Source: Stomatobaculum sp. (GTDB lineage: Bacteria; Bacillota_A; Clostridia; Lachnospirales; Lachnospiraceae). From it: a stretch of DNA of 45,022 nucleotides. Below are positions 16,285 through 25,897 of the stretch, piece by piece. Each line of letters starts with the position of its first letter. Position 1 is the stretch's first letter. Both the position numbers and the translations under genes were made by a program. The DNA is taken from NCBI GenBank assembly GCA_017449925.1, contig JAFSYO010000174.1, positions 1 to 45,022 of the forward strand. Direction: 5' to 3'. The notes below the pieces were generated by a model. The model was given only the letters and a program-made list of their open reading frames with translations, ran no database searches and was not told the DNA's origin.

Positions 16285-16415
16285 TCTGATACCCCTTTCG
16301 TGACACAGTGTAAACCATTTCTCCCGGCCGAAGACCGAACTCCGGCCAGAAGAAATGCTTCTTAATCCGATTATACCGAAGCGGCACGGATAATCATAGG
16401 GGTATCGGACAGAAA

Positions 16416-16445
16416 AAGGACCCGCGCCCTCGGGGCCGGGTCCTT
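16416..16445 (-). terminator. Intrinsic terminator of the LprI-like gene
   Basis: On the minus strand AAGGACCCG (16445-16437) pairs with CGGGTCCTT (16424-16416), followed by a TTTTT run. It lies 20 bases after the LprI-like stop codon. Confidence 0.85.
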
Positions 16446-16465
16446 CCTTTCTGCAGCGGGAGTGT

Positions 16466-17077
16466 TCAACGCAGGTACTCTGCAAGGATATACACTCTCG
16501 CTCTGGTGAGTTCTGTTCCTTTTTCGACATACGCCATGTCCGCCATGCTGCCGCTGCCGTAGGCCGCAGCCGCCTGCTTCATGGAAGCTTCCTTCTGAGT
16601 GATCCAGGTGCGCTCCTCATTGCGGAGCCGGTTCATCGCGTCGGCGCTGAGAGTGCCCTCCAGGCGCTTCCAGACGGAATTCAGTTCATTGTCCCAGATC
16701 TGGTATTTCTGTGCCGCCAGCTGATTCATTTCCAGCTGGGTCTGGGCGGTCTGCATCCGGCGGTCCAGCGCAGCAGTCTGCTCTTCTGTCCCGTTGATCT
16801 CCATCCTCACTGCTTCATACTGTCCCTGGCGTGCCGGCTGTGCCGGTGCCGGCGAGTACGCTGCCGGAGAAGAAGCTGTCACGTACACATCCGTGATCAC
16901 CGGTGCCGCAGGTCTCTGGGTTCCCGCACCGTAGTTAGTTGTCTGGTTCGTGCAGGGCGTCACATAACCCATGGTATTTGAAACGCCGGGCCCCCCTGCG
17001 TATGCCTGCATCGGAACTGTCATTACCATTGCTGCCGCCATCACTGCTGTGATCATTCCTGCGATTCTGTTCTTCAT
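16466..17077 (-). CDS. Secreted protein with LprI-like (DUF1311) C-terminal domain
   Basis: A 203-residue exported protein. The signal peptide is MKNRIAGMITAVMAAAMVMT with an AYA-G type cleavage site near 29. A Pro/Ala/Thr-rich spacer follows to about 85. The C-terminal domain (about 105-195) matches the LprI/DUF1311 pattern: LEMNQLAAQKYQIWDNELN, VWKRLEGTL and NEERTWITQKEASM. Relatives have been linked to lysozyme inhibition, but most are uncharacterised. ATG 17077 is chosen because AGAGGGAAATAAC precedes it and the signal peptide starts there. It is monocistronic. Confidence 0.75.
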   Translation of the reverse strand: MKNRIAGMITAVMAAAMVMTVPMQAYAGGPGVSNTMGYVTPCTNQTTNYGAGTQRPAAPVITDVYVTASSPAAYSPAPAQPARQGQYEAVRMEINGTEEQTAALDRRMQTAQTQLEMNQLAAQKYQIWDNELNSVWKRLEGTLSADAMNRLRNEERTWITQKEASMKQAAAAYGSGSMADMAYVEKGTELTRARVYILAEYLR

Positions 17078-17199
17078 GTTATTTCCCTCTCTTGTATGTT
17101 CATGGCCCTCGGGCCCTTTTTTTATGTTGATACGCCCATCATACAGGAGAGATACGCACAGTAATGTCACAATGACCCGACTGCGGGTCCGGTGTTTCT

Positions 17200-17236
17200 C
17201 AAAAAAAAAAAGAGACAGGGGATCATCCCCTGTCTC
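17200..17236 (-). terminator. Strong intrinsic terminator after the GarR-like gene
   Basis: The minus strand reads GAGACAGGGG (17236-17227), a short loop, then CCCCTGTCTC (17221-17212), followed by a run of about eleven T residues. It starts seven bases after the stop codon. Confidence 0.93.
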
Positions 17237-17242
17237 CCCGGT

Positions 17243-18130
17243 TCACTTCACGATGGAGGTCCCGGATATTCTTTCATAATAGCGGACGATGCCGATGTTG
17301 TCGCAGCCGCCTTCGTCGTGATTCTTCAGTTCCTGCATCACCTCCATCATCCGGGCGGTCATGGGGACCGGCATGTTGATGGAGTGCGCCGCATTCAGGG
17401 CGTTGTTCAGATCCTTGATGTGCAGGTCGACACGGAAGCCCGGCAGGTAGTTTCCGGCCAGCATCTTCGGGGCCTTGGCGTTGAGAACGGCAGATCCCGC
17501 GAGCCCGCCCCGGATCGCCTGGAACACAAGTTCCGGATCGGTCCCGGCTTTCTTCGCGAAGGTCAGGGCCTCGGCAACGATGCCGATGTTCGCCGCGACG
17601 ATCATCTGGTTCGCGAGCTTCGCCACATTGCCGGAACCGATGGCTCCGAGGTATACCACGCTTTTGCCCATGTCCATCAGAAGATCATAGTACTTGTCAA
17701 ACAGTTCTTTTCTGCCGCCCACCATGATGGAAAGGGTCCCTTCGATGGCCCCGCGCTCTCCGCCGGAGACCGGCGCGTCCAGCATCCCAACGCCTTTTTC
17801 TTCCAGTCCGGCGGCGATGCTCCTGGATTCCACGGGGTCGATGGAGCTCATGTCGATGAGGACGGATTCACCGGCCTTCATGCCCTCCGCCAGGCCGTCC
17901 TCGCCGAACACGACCTTCCGCACGTCGGGCGAATTCGGCACCATGGTGATGACCACCGGGCACTGCTCTGCGACGATCCTGGCGCAGGCAGCGGCTTTTG
18001 CACCGCAGCCCACCAGGTCCTCTACCGCGCCTTTGCTGCGGTTGAACACCACTAGTTCATGTCCTGCCTTCAGCAGGTTCTTTGCCATCGGGCGGCCCAT
18101 GATGCCAAGTCCGACAAATCCGACCTTCAT
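17243..18130 (-). CDS. GarR/HIBADH-type 2-hydroxy-3-oxopropionate reductase
   Basis: A 295-residue NAD(P)-dependent beta-hydroxyacid dehydrogenase that would reduce tartronate semialdehyde to D-glycerate or act on a related hydroxyacid. The Rossmann motif GFVGLGIMGRPMAKN begins at residue 4. The substrate-binding DAPVSGG lies at 118-124. The catalytic Lys171 is in GSGNVAKLANQ. A C-terminal helical domain follows. The start has GGAGG eight bases upstream. It sits 34 bases after the XRE-HD gene and is the last gene before the terminator. No glucarate or glyoxylate genes are nearby, so the exact substrate is open. Confidence 0.85.
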   Translation of the reverse strand: MKVGFVGLGIMGRPMAKNLLKAGHELVVFNRSKGAVEDLVGCGAKAAACARIVAEQCPVVITMVPNSPDVRKVVFGEDGLAEGMKAGESVLIDMSSIDPVESRSIAAGLEEKGVGMLDAPVSGGERGAIEGTLSIMVGGRKELFDKYYDLLMDMGKSVVYLGAIGSGNVAKLANQMIVAANIGIVAEALTFAKKAGTDPELVFQAIRGGLAGSAVLNAKAPKMLAGNYLPGFRVDLHIKDLNNALNAAHSINMPVPMTARMMEVMQELKNHDEGGCDNIGIVRYYERISGTSIVK

Positions 18131-18164
18131 CGTTTTTCCTCCGTGCTCTTAGTTCAGGACCCGC

Positions 18165-19004
18165 TTACCACAGGATCGCCGCCTTGGCGCTCTGCAGGAT
18201 GCTCGTGATCTGGTACTTGATCACGAACACCGCGTCATTGTACTCCAGGTAGTGCTCTTTTATGAAGTCCAGAAGCGGGAACACATAGCGCTGGGTCTCA
18301 TCGATATATTTCAGGACTCTGTGCTTCGGGAACCCCAGCATCATGGTGGAGACGTTGTTGCAGCGGTCCAGCGCCTTCACGATAGCCGCCGTGCTGTTGT
18401 AGGAAATGTTCCGGTAATAAAGCTCTGTCAGCTCCGGCGTCATATTGTCGGGCTTCGTCAGAAGGGATACCGCCTCCCGGACCTCCGAAGAGAAGGGAAG
18501 GTAAGGCGGGTCGATGCCGCAGTCCTCGCAGACATCGTGCAGCAGCGCCGCTGCCAGCACCGCATCATTCCGGATGCCCAGGGCGTGGGCGTGACCGGCC
18601 ATAGTCAGAGGATGGACGATGTAGGGTATCTTCTCCTTGCTGTACTGACTGGGGGAACGGTACTGTCCCTCGTGCATTTCCCTGGCGAAGAACAGCGCGG
18701 ACCGCGTCTGGGTGAGTCCCTCCGCATCCGCGAAGCCCTTCAGCTTGTTGAACATGTTCGGGTCTCCGAAAAACTGATCCTTGATGGAAAGCGGCGTTCT
18801 TGCCAGCTCCTTTTTCCCGATCATTTCCCGAAGCCGTATCCTCAGGGCATCGGAGACAGCCAGCATCTGAAACACGTCCGGCCTTCGCCGGCCCGCTTCA
18901 AAGGCCCTGATCTCCTCCACCGACAGATTCATGCGGTCTGCCAGCTGCTCCTGGGTCATCTGCAGTTCTTTTCTTCGTTCCGCGATCTTCTCTCCGAAGT
19001 GCAT
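18165..19004 (-). CDS. XRE-type HTH fused to a SpoT/MESH1-like HD phosphohydrolase
   Basis: A 279-residue protein. Residues 3-60 form an XRE/Cro-type HTH (GEKIAERRKELQMTQEQLAD and so on). Residues of about 95-265 form an HD domain with the residues expected of a ppGpp hydrolase: Arg116, His131 in YIVHPLTMAG, His156-Asp157 with Glu160-Asp161 in LLHDVCED, and Asp213/Asn216 in KALDRCNN. No synthetase or TGS/ACT domain is present. The fusion suggests a DNA-binding regulator that binds or cleaves an alarmone-like nucleotide (inference). It is 69 bases downstream of the SARP-like regulator gene and probably co-transcribed with it. Confidence 0.8.
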   Translation of the reverse strand: MHFGEKIAERRKELQMTQEQLADRMNLSVEEIRAFEAGRRRPDVFQMLAVSDALRIRLREMIGKKELARTPLSIKDQFFGDPNMFNKLKGFADAEGLTQTRSALFFAREMHEGQYRSPSQYSKEKIPYIVHPLTMAGHAHALGIRNDAVLAAALLHDVCEDCGIDPPYLPFSSEVREAVSLLTKPDNMTPELTELYYRNISYNSTAAIVKALDRCNNVSTMMLGFPKHRVLKYIDETQRYVFPLLDFIKEHYLEYNDAVFVIKYQITSILQSAKAAILW

Positions 19005-19073
19005 GTCTTCCTCCGATGTTTTCAGTTCAAGAATCGCTTGCGAGTTTTCGGTGCCGTAGGTGCATTACCGGTT

Positions 19074-19886
19074 TTATTCTTCATCCTCCATCGCGTAGCT
19101 GATCTCATCCAGCTCCGCGTGTACATACTCTGCCCAGCTGTACTGATTCATATAATCCCCGAGATAATGATAGCGGGAGTCCTGTTTCTTTTCGATCCAG
19201 TCGTACATGTCGCACTCGATCTTCTTCGTGTCGATGGCGAGACTTCCCCGCTGCTTTATGATGAGGCCGTTCAGCTTCAGCTTCGTCAAGGTATTCTGCA
19301 GATCCTGCCGGAGATTGCTGAGGTAGGAGGCTTTCTTCTCCGGGTCCCCGTCGTCCTCCCAGAGGGAAGCGATGATCTCTCCGTTGGTGGTCTGGGCGCC
19401 GCGGTTGTTCACCAGGAGAGCGATGATCTCCTTGGTCCGGGTGTATTTAAAGGCCACCGGCTTCCCGTCCACGAAGAACTCGAAGTTTCCGAAGGTCTGG
19501 GCAAAAACCCTTTTCCGGTTCTTGACGTCCTCAGGATGACGGAGCTCCGCGAACTCCTGCTTCACCCTTTCCTCAGAAGCAGGCTCCAGGAGATATCCGC
19601 TGGCCCGAAGGGCGATGGCATCGTAGGCGTAGTCCTTTTTCTCCGCCAGGAAGATAATATTCACCATCGGATACATTTCGATCAGATACTGGCCGAGATC
19701 CAGTCCGCTAAGTTCCGGCATCACCGCGCCGAGGAAAGCCACGTCGATCTCGGTATTTCTGGCCGCCGCCAGGGCTTCCAGGCTGTTTTCAAAGCTGAGG
19801 ATCTCCGCGTCGGGCCTCAGTTCTTTCACGATCTTTGCGATCCGGTCCAGTGCCTTCTTCTTGTCATCTACTACGAGAATGGTCAT
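19074..19886 (-). CDS. SARP-like transcriptional regulator with degenerate receiver domain
   Basis: A 270-residue protein. Residues 1-115 have the CheY-like fold, with the acidic pair Asp7-Asp8 intact. However, the phosphoacceptor position (usual FLD) is Gly53, the conserved Thr/Ser position is Ala81 and the conserved Lys position is Glu101. It therefore should not be phosphorylated in the usual way. Residues of about 130-235 are a winged-helix of the OmpR/SARP type (KYTRTKEIIALLVNNRGAQ, then ASYLSNLRQDLQNTL). An acidic tail follows. Its ATG overlaps the stop of the preceding gene by 4 bases. No histidine kinase is nearby. Confidence 0.85.
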   Translation of the reverse strand: MTILVVDDKKKALDRIAKIVKELRPDAEILSFENSLEALAAARNTEIDVAFLGAVMPELSGLDLGQYLIEMYPMVNIIFLAEKKDYAYDAIALRASGYLLEPASEERVKQEFAELRHPEDVKNRKRVFAQTFGNFEFFVDGKPVAFKYTRTKEIIALLVNNRGAQTTNGEIIASLWEDDGDPEKKASYLSNLRQDLQNTLTKLKLNGLIIKQRGSLAIDTKKIECDMYDWIEKKQDSRYHYLGDYMNQYSWAEYVHAELDEISYAMEDEE

Positions 19887-20416
19887 TCCTTCACCCCTTT
19901 CCCGTCATCGCCCGCGGAGGGCGGCAGGCCGAAATCAACGACCCGGAGCTCCTGGTTCTCCCGCTGTTCCTTTGTCATGTGCAGCGGATCCAGCGCTCCC
20001 ACCAGAAGCATGTCGCCTCCCTTGACCGCAGCCTCATGCAGCGGCCCCGCGCTCAGATCCGAGACCACCAGCGCCGCGAAGCGGTCGTAATTGTCCTCGT
20101 CGATCACTGGGAAATGGTGCCGCATCCGGTACCAGTGGCGGGGATCAAAGCCCATCTCTCCGGTATAGAGGCGGTCCGCCGTAGCTTCCACCTCGTCCGG
20201 CCCCGCCAGCTGTCCTGCCACTGCGCCAATGTCGTCGCAGAACAGCATGGAATAGACCCGCAGGATCTGGTGCCGCACTGTCTCAGGCTTTCCGTCCTTT
20301 CCTATTCTCCCTGTCTCCGTATCCATGATTTTATAGTAGTAGTCCTGGGCTTCCTCGCTCTCCTCAAAGTTCTGGATCGCTTCGTAAAGCGCCTTGTTGA
20401 TCAGCTGATGCGCCAT
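19883..20416 (-). CDS. Unrecognised 177-residue protein, first gene of the regulator unit
   Basis: I do not recognise the family. The protein is soluble and acidic with no signal peptide or membrane helix. The N-terminus (MAHQLINKALYEAIQNFEE) is helical, and the middle contains GEMGFDPRHWYRMRHHFP and a conserved-looking DEDNYDRFAALVVSDLS. The C-terminal 40 residues look disordered (GLPPSAGDDGKG). It has a good GGGAG site. Its stop overlaps the ATG of the degenerate-receiver regulator, so the two are made together, suggesting a partner or modulator of that regulator (inference). Confidence 0.65.
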   Translation of the reverse strand: MAHQLINKALYEAIQNFEESEEAQDYYYKIMDTETGRIGKDGKPETVRHQILRVYSMLFCDDIGAVAGQLAGPDEVEATADRLYTGEMGFDPRHWYRMRHHFPVIDEDNYDRFAALVVSDLSAGPLHEAAVKGGDMLLVGALDPLHMTKEQRENQELRVVDFGLPPSAGDDGKGVKE

Positions 20417-20553
20417 GTGCTTTGTTCTCCCTTCCGTTTCTCCGGGTCTGTTTTACAGGTTCTCCGGTGTTTTGCGCCGGTCATAGTTACAGTATACACC
20501 TTCTTTGCCCCGCCCGCCGTAAAAACCTTTGTCTTTTTCGGGTGTTCCTCACG

Positions 20554-20587
20554 AAAAAGAAGCCGCGTTTCTGCGCGGCTTCTTTTT
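20554..20587. terminator. Intrinsic terminator after hydA
   Basis: A perfect 14-bp stem (20554-20567 with 20574-20587, AAAAAGAAGCCGCG and its complement) has a 6-base loop. T-runs occur on both strands. It lies 18 bases beyond the hydA stop codon. Confidence 0.9.
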
Positions 20588-20605
20588 ATCAATGGCCCTT
20601 TATGA

Positions 20606-22345
20606 TCACAGACCTCTCTTCACATAGCTTGTGTGCAGGATCTCATGCGCCTTGTGGCTTCCGGGCGCTTCGAGATACTCTTCGTAGACCTGCTTCACGA
20701 TCGGGTTCTCGTGGCTCTTCCGGAGCGTCATCGCCTGGTCCTCGGAATACAGACCCGCGGCTCTGATAGCGCGCACATCCTGGAAGTTCCTTACGGATGC
20801 GGGCTGGTGAGGCTGTCCGCCGCCGTTTACACAGCCGCCGGGGCAGGCCATGACTTCGACGAACTGATAGTCCGCTTCCCCGTTCTTGATCCTGTCGAGC
20901 AGGATGGAAGCGTTCCTCAGGCCGCTGGTGACAGCGACTTTGACCTTCGTTCCGGCAAGATCATACTCCGCTTCCTTGATGCCCTCGACACCGCGGACCT
21001 CGTGGAACTCAGGATTCTCAAGACTCTTGCCCGTGACGATCTCGGCCACGGTACGGAGCGCTGCTTCCATAACACCGCCGGTGGCGCCGAAGATATGTGC
21101 AGCGCCGGAGGCGATTCCCAGAGCGGGATCGCACTCTTCATCCGGAAGCTCCTCGAACACGATGCCCGCGCGCTTGATCATTCTGGCAAGCTCACGTGTC
21201 GTGAGTGAGCAGTCAAGATCCGGATATCCGGAGGCGGACTGGTCATCGCGGCCGATCTCGAACTTCTTCGCCGTGCAAGGCATGACGGATACGACAAAGA
21301 TATCCTTGGGGTCGATGCCTGCCTTCTCGGCATAATAGGTCTTCACAAGTCCGCCGTACATCTGCTGCGGAGACTTGCAGGAGGACAGATTGTCGACAAA
21401 TTCCGGATAATAGTGCTCGCAGAACTTGATCCATCCCGGTGAGCAGGAGGTGATCAGCGGCAGCTTTCCGCCGTTCTTCAGTCTCTCAAGAAGCTCGGTT
21501 CCCTCTTCCATGATGGTGAAGTCCGCGGCATTGTCCACGTCGAACACCTTGTCCACGCCGAGTCTTCTGATGGCCGCGATCATCTTTCCTTCCACATTGG
21601 TGCCCATGGGCATGTTGAAATACTCGCCCAGCTGCACACGCACGGAGGGAGCGGGAGCTACCACCACGTGCTTTGCGGGATCCGCGATCGCCGCCCAGAC
21701 CTTGTCGGTATCGTCCTTCTCGACCAGGGCGCCGGTGGGACATACGGCAGTACACTGACCGCAGTTCACGCAGGAAGTGTTCTTCAGCGGCTCGTCGAAG
21801 GGGCTTCCGATATGTGTCTTAAATCCGCGCTCATTCGCGCCGATGACGCCGGCGAACTGGTTCTCGCGGCATACAGCCGTGCAGCGGCGGCAGAGGATGC
21901 ACTTGGAATTATCCCTGATAAGATGCACTGCCTCATCGATATCGGGCTGCAGGTCTTCTGTTCCCTTGAATCTGTTCTGGTCCACGCCGTATTCGGCGGC
22001 AAGCTGACGCAGCTCGCAGTCGTCCGAACGCACGCAGGAAAGGCATTCCATGCGGTGGTTGGAGAGGATCAGCTCCAGAGTCATTTTGCGGTACTGACGG
22101 ATCTGGGGCGTATTGGTGAAGACCTCCGTGCCGTCCCTGTCAAGCGGATACACGCAGGCTGCGCACAGGCTTCTCGCGCCTTTTACTTCCACAAGGCAGA
22201 TGCGGCATGCGCCGATCGCGTTGATCTCGCGCAGATAGCAGAGCGTGGGAATGCGGACTCCGGCTTTTCTTGCGGCGTCAAGGATGGTCGTATTCTTTTC
22301 GACTTCAACTTCGATTCCGTTGATTTTTACTTTGATCATTTCCAT
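20606..22345 (-). CDS. hydA: NADH-linked [FeFe] hydrogenase catalytic subunit
   Basis: Catalytic subunit (579 residues) that makes or oxidises H2 at the H-cluster, in complex with the HydB- and HydC-like subunits. Cluster-binding sites in order are a 2Fe-2S domain (Cys36, 47, 50, 61/64), a His-ligated 4Fe-4S site (HRMECLSC, 97-110), two 4Fe-4S ferredoxin sites (about 149-202), then the H-cluster domain. The H-cluster motifs are L1 TSCSPGW (299-305), L2 MPCTAKKFE (Cys357) and L3 EVMACPGGCVNGGGQP. L1 has Ser where TSCCP-type enzymes carry the second Cys. It is the last gene of the leftward operon, preceded by a GGGGG-type ribosome binding site. Confidence 0.95.
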   Translation of the reverse strand: MEMIKVKINGIEVEVEKNTTILDAARKAGVRIPTLCYLREINAIGACRICLVEVKGARSLCAACVYPLDRDGTEVFTNTPQIRQYRKMTLELILSNHRMECLSCVRSDDCELRQLAAEYGVDQNRFKGTEDLQPDIDEAVHLIRDNSKCILCRRCTAVCRENQFAGVIGANERGFKTHIGSPFDEPLKNTSCVNCGQCTAVCPTGALVEKDDTDKVWAAIADPAKHVVVAPAPSVRVQLGEYFNMPMGTNVEGKMIAAIRRLGVDKVFDVDNAADFTIMEEGTELLERLKNGGKLPLITSCSPGWIKFCEHYYPEFVDNLSSCKSPQQMYGGLVKTYYAEKAGIDPKDIFVVSVMPCTAKKFEIGRDDQSASGYPDLDCSLTTRELARMIKRAGIVFEELPDEECDPALGIASGAAHIFGATGGVMEAALRTVAEIVTGKSLENPEFHEVRGVEGIKEAEYDLAGTKVKVAVTSGLRNASILLDRIKNGEADYQFVEVMACPGGCVNGGGQPHQPASVRNFQDVRAIRAAGLYSEDQAMTLRKSHENPIVKQVYEEYLEAPGSHKAHEILHTSYVKRGL

Positions 22346-22360
22346 TATCAGATGACCCCC

Positions 22361-24154
<1,794 letters not shown>

Positions 24155-24166
24155 CTTCTCTCCTCC

Positions 24167-24544
24167 TTATTTCACGGGCTTGCAGACGCCGATGGTGTAA
24201 TTCATCACTACATTCCCGTTCACGATGTGATCCACTACGATCTTCGCGGCTTTATCCGGGTTCAGCCTGACGTAAGTCACCTTTTCCTTGCCGGGCTCAA
24301 ACACCTCGGCGACAGGCTCGAACTGGCAGATGCCGATGCATCCGGTCTGGGAAACGGTAACGTTCTTCAGTCCGCGTTTTGCCACTTCTTCGACGAACGT
24401 GTTCAGTACCGGACGGGCGCCGGCAGCGATACCGCAGGTCGCCATTCCGACCACGATGCGGATGTTGTCGGGGTTGTCCTCTCTCATGCCCATCTCATTG
24501 CGTGCCTTATCCCTCAAAGCTTTTAATTCAGCCAGACTCTTCAT
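24167..24544 (-). CDS. Thioredoxin-like 2Fe-2S ferredoxin protein of the hydrogenase operon
   Basis: A 125-residue protein similar to the N-terminal ferredoxin-like domain of HydB. Cysteines are Cys37 in VGMATCGIAAGAR, and Cys69 and Cys73 in QTGCIGICQFEP; the next cysteine is Cys120 near the C-terminus. Only three sit in the canonical cluster region, which from memory is usual for this hydrogenase-associated group. It probably shuttles electrons to or within the complex. Its ATG overlaps the stop of the GHKL ATPase gene by 4 bases, and it ends 12 bases before hydB. Confidence 0.85.
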   Translation of the reverse strand: MKSLAELKALRDKARNEMGMREDNPDNIRIVVGMATCGIAAGARPVLNTFVEEVAKRGLKNVTVSQTGCIGICQFEPVAEVFEPGKEKVTYVRLNPDKAAKIVVDHIVNGNVVMNYTIGVCKPVK

Positions 24545-25098
24545 TTGATCTCCTCCGTATTGTAAAGTGCATCGATGTTTTCCTTCAGATAGTCTCCGAC
24601 AAACATCCTGATCTCGGGCGTTTCCAGCGGTACTCCTTCCAGTACTTCCTTCAGCTGGTTCGTGGAAACGGTAAAGGCCCTTCCGTCCACAGTATGCGTG
24701 TATTCCACGTTCACATCCTCATGGCTGCAGATCAGCATCTGTATTGTGGATGCGATATCGCCCATCGGCATCCGGTCGATGTGTGACAGCCGGAATGTCG
24801 CGGAGGTGGTAGTTCCTTCACCCGGTTTCGACTTAATGGAGAACTCTCCGTCGGCCATCTCCGCCGCCATTTTGAAAAGCGGAACGCCAAGCCCCACCTT
24901 CCTGGTGGTCCTGGTGGTAAAGAACGGATCTGTCACCTGCCTCACCTGCTCTTCCGTCATGCCGCAGCCATCATCCTGTATGACGATGGACAGCAGGTCT
25001 TTGACGGAATCCTCGGTAATCGTGATCATGACGTTTTCAGACTGTGCTCTCATGGAGTTTTCCGCCACGTCCAGCACATTCATGGAAAGCTCCTGCAT
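24541..25098 (-). CDS. GHKL-type ATP-binding protein in the hydrogenase operon
   Basis: A 185-residue protein with a histidine-kinase-type ATPase fold but no DHp or sensor domain. The N box is NVLDVAENSMRAQ, the G1 box DDGCGM, the F box DPFFTTR and the G2 box GLGVPLF. The C-terminal 60 residues are unassigned. Similar stand-alone ATPases sit between hydC and the ferredoxin gene in many clostridial hydrogenase operons. The role is unproven; signalling with the sensory hydrogenase operon opposite is plausible. The start at 25098 avoids overlapping hydC; an upstream ATG at 25125 would overlap it. Confidence 0.82.
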   Translation of the reverse strand: MQELSMNVLDVAENSMRAQSENVMITITEDSVKDLLSIVIQDDGCGMTEEQVRQVTDPFFTTRTTRKVGLGVPLFKMAAEMADGEFSIKSKPGEGTTTSATFRLSHIDRMPMGDIASTIQMLICSHEDVNVEYTHTVDGRAFTVSTNQLKEVLEGVPLETPEIRMFVGDYLKENIDALYNTEEIK

Positions 25099-25102
25099 AA
25101 TG

Positions 25103-25603
25103 TCAGGCTTCCTTATACTTTGCAAGGATCTTCGGAACCTGATCAGGGGTCATGCGGCCGTAAACGTCATCGTTGATGATGATGACCGGCGCAAGTCCGC
25201 AGGCACCGACGCAGCGGCATGCTTCCAGAGAGAAACGCATATCCGCGGTGCACTCACCGCCCTGGATGCCGAGCTCCTTCGCGAGCCTCGCGTAGACTTC
25301 TCCCGATCCCTTTACGTAGCAGGCGGTTCCCAGACATACGGACACTTTGTACTGGCCCTTCGGATTCAGCGTGAACTGGGAATAGAATGTGGCGACACCG
25401 TAGACTTCTTCGAACGGGATGTCCAGCCCCAGCGCGATCATGCGCTGCACTTCCTCCGGAAGGTATCCGTAGATATCCTGGGCTTCCTGGAGAATGGGCA
25501 TCAGCGCACCCCTTTGATCCTTCAGCCGCTCGATCACTTCCTTGAGCGCCTGCTCCTGCTCCGGAGTCCCCTGAAAGGGAACCTTGGTTTTAGAGTTTGC
25601 CAT
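25103..25603 (-). CDS. hydC: Hydrogenase NuoE-like 2Fe-2S subunit
   Basis: A 166-residue thioredoxin-like 2Fe-2S protein of the NuoE/HydC family, the small subunit that partners HydB. The cluster ligands are Cys90 and Cys95 in SVCLGTAC, and Cys131 and Cys135 in CRCVGACGLAP. The helical N-terminal part includes MPILQEAQDIYGYLP, typical of NuoE. It is the first gene of the leftward operon, with GGAGG seven bases before its ATG and a leader of about 89 bases from the predicted start point near 25692. Confidence 0.95.
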   Translation of the reverse strand: MANSKTKVPFQGTPEQEQALKEVIERLKDQRGALMPILQEAQDIYGYLPEEVQRMIALGLDIPFEEVYGVATFYSQFTLNPKGQYKVSVCLGTACYVKGSGEVYARLAKELGIQGGECTADMRFSLEACRCVGACGLAPVIIINDDVYGRMTPDQVPKILAKYKEA

Positions 25604-25698
25604 AAAGACCTCCTCACTTCCTTGATGAGATTTATAAATATTTCTTTGTTAAAAAAACAACAATGCAGGGGCGGAATCTCCCCTTTATGTTTTTTGTA

Positions 25699-25727
25699 AT
25701 TATAATTTCTCCTATTGATATTATCAA
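25699..25727 (-). promoter_or_regulatory. Strong candidate promoter of the hydCBA operon
   Basis: On the minus strand TTGATA (25727-25722) and TATAAT (25704-25699) are separated by exactly 17 bases, a near-consensus sigma-A promoter. The -35 is inside the palindrome 25713-25729, so a protein bound there would block or modulate it. Confidence 0.8.
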
Positions 25728-25729
25728 TA
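25713..25729. promoter_or_regulatory. Candidate operator between the divergent hydrogenase operons
   Basis: A perfect inverted repeat, TATTGATA-T-TATCAATA, covers the hydC -35 box. It resembles the FNR/CRP-type TTGAT-ATCAA pair but with a 3-base instead of a 4-base spacer, so the regulator is not assigned. No regulator gene with an obvious match is in the locus itself. Confidence 0.6.
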
Positions 25730-25742
25730 CTGAATTTAGAAT
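25715..25742 (+). promoter_or_regulatory. Candidate rightward promoter sharing the palindrome
   Basis: On the plus strand TTGATA (25715-25720) is followed after 16 bases by TAGAAT (25737-25742). The -35 is the other half of the palindrome. It would give a leader of about 250 bases to the first DRTGG gene. Confidence 0.45.
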
Positions 25743-25897
25743 CTATCTATTAGAGATTTCGCTGCCGCCCATCAGTTTTTTTGTTAATATCGCCTTCTTT
25801 TAGGAAATGGCTTTCGTCTGTTTTCGCAATTCTTTTATACCTTATTATGTTGTTTTCACGTTGCTTTCATACCGCTTCCATAAGCCGGCCGCCTCCC

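Noticed and set aside
16285..16530. N-terminal extension of the nitroreductase to an upstream ATG
   Set aside because: The extension runs through the LprI terminator and overlaps the LprI gene; family members start at MEFKEVVKNR.
17103..17123. GGCC(CTCG)GGCC followed by a T-run as a terminator
   Set aside because: It is oriented on the plus strand inside the minus-strand leader of the LprI-like gene, where no plus-strand gene ends. The stem is very short.
25646..25660. TTGTT-AAAAA-AACAA in the hydC leader as a Rex (NADH-sensing repressor) site
   Set aside because: Rex half-sites of this type are 8 bases apart in the consensus I know; here only 5, and the run of A makes the match trivial. 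A second TTGTTAA at 25781-25787 has no partner half.
25715..25727. Palindrome read as a canonical FNR/CRP box
   Set aside because: TTGAT and ATCAA are separated by 3 bases, not the required 4. It is kept as an unassigned operator instead.
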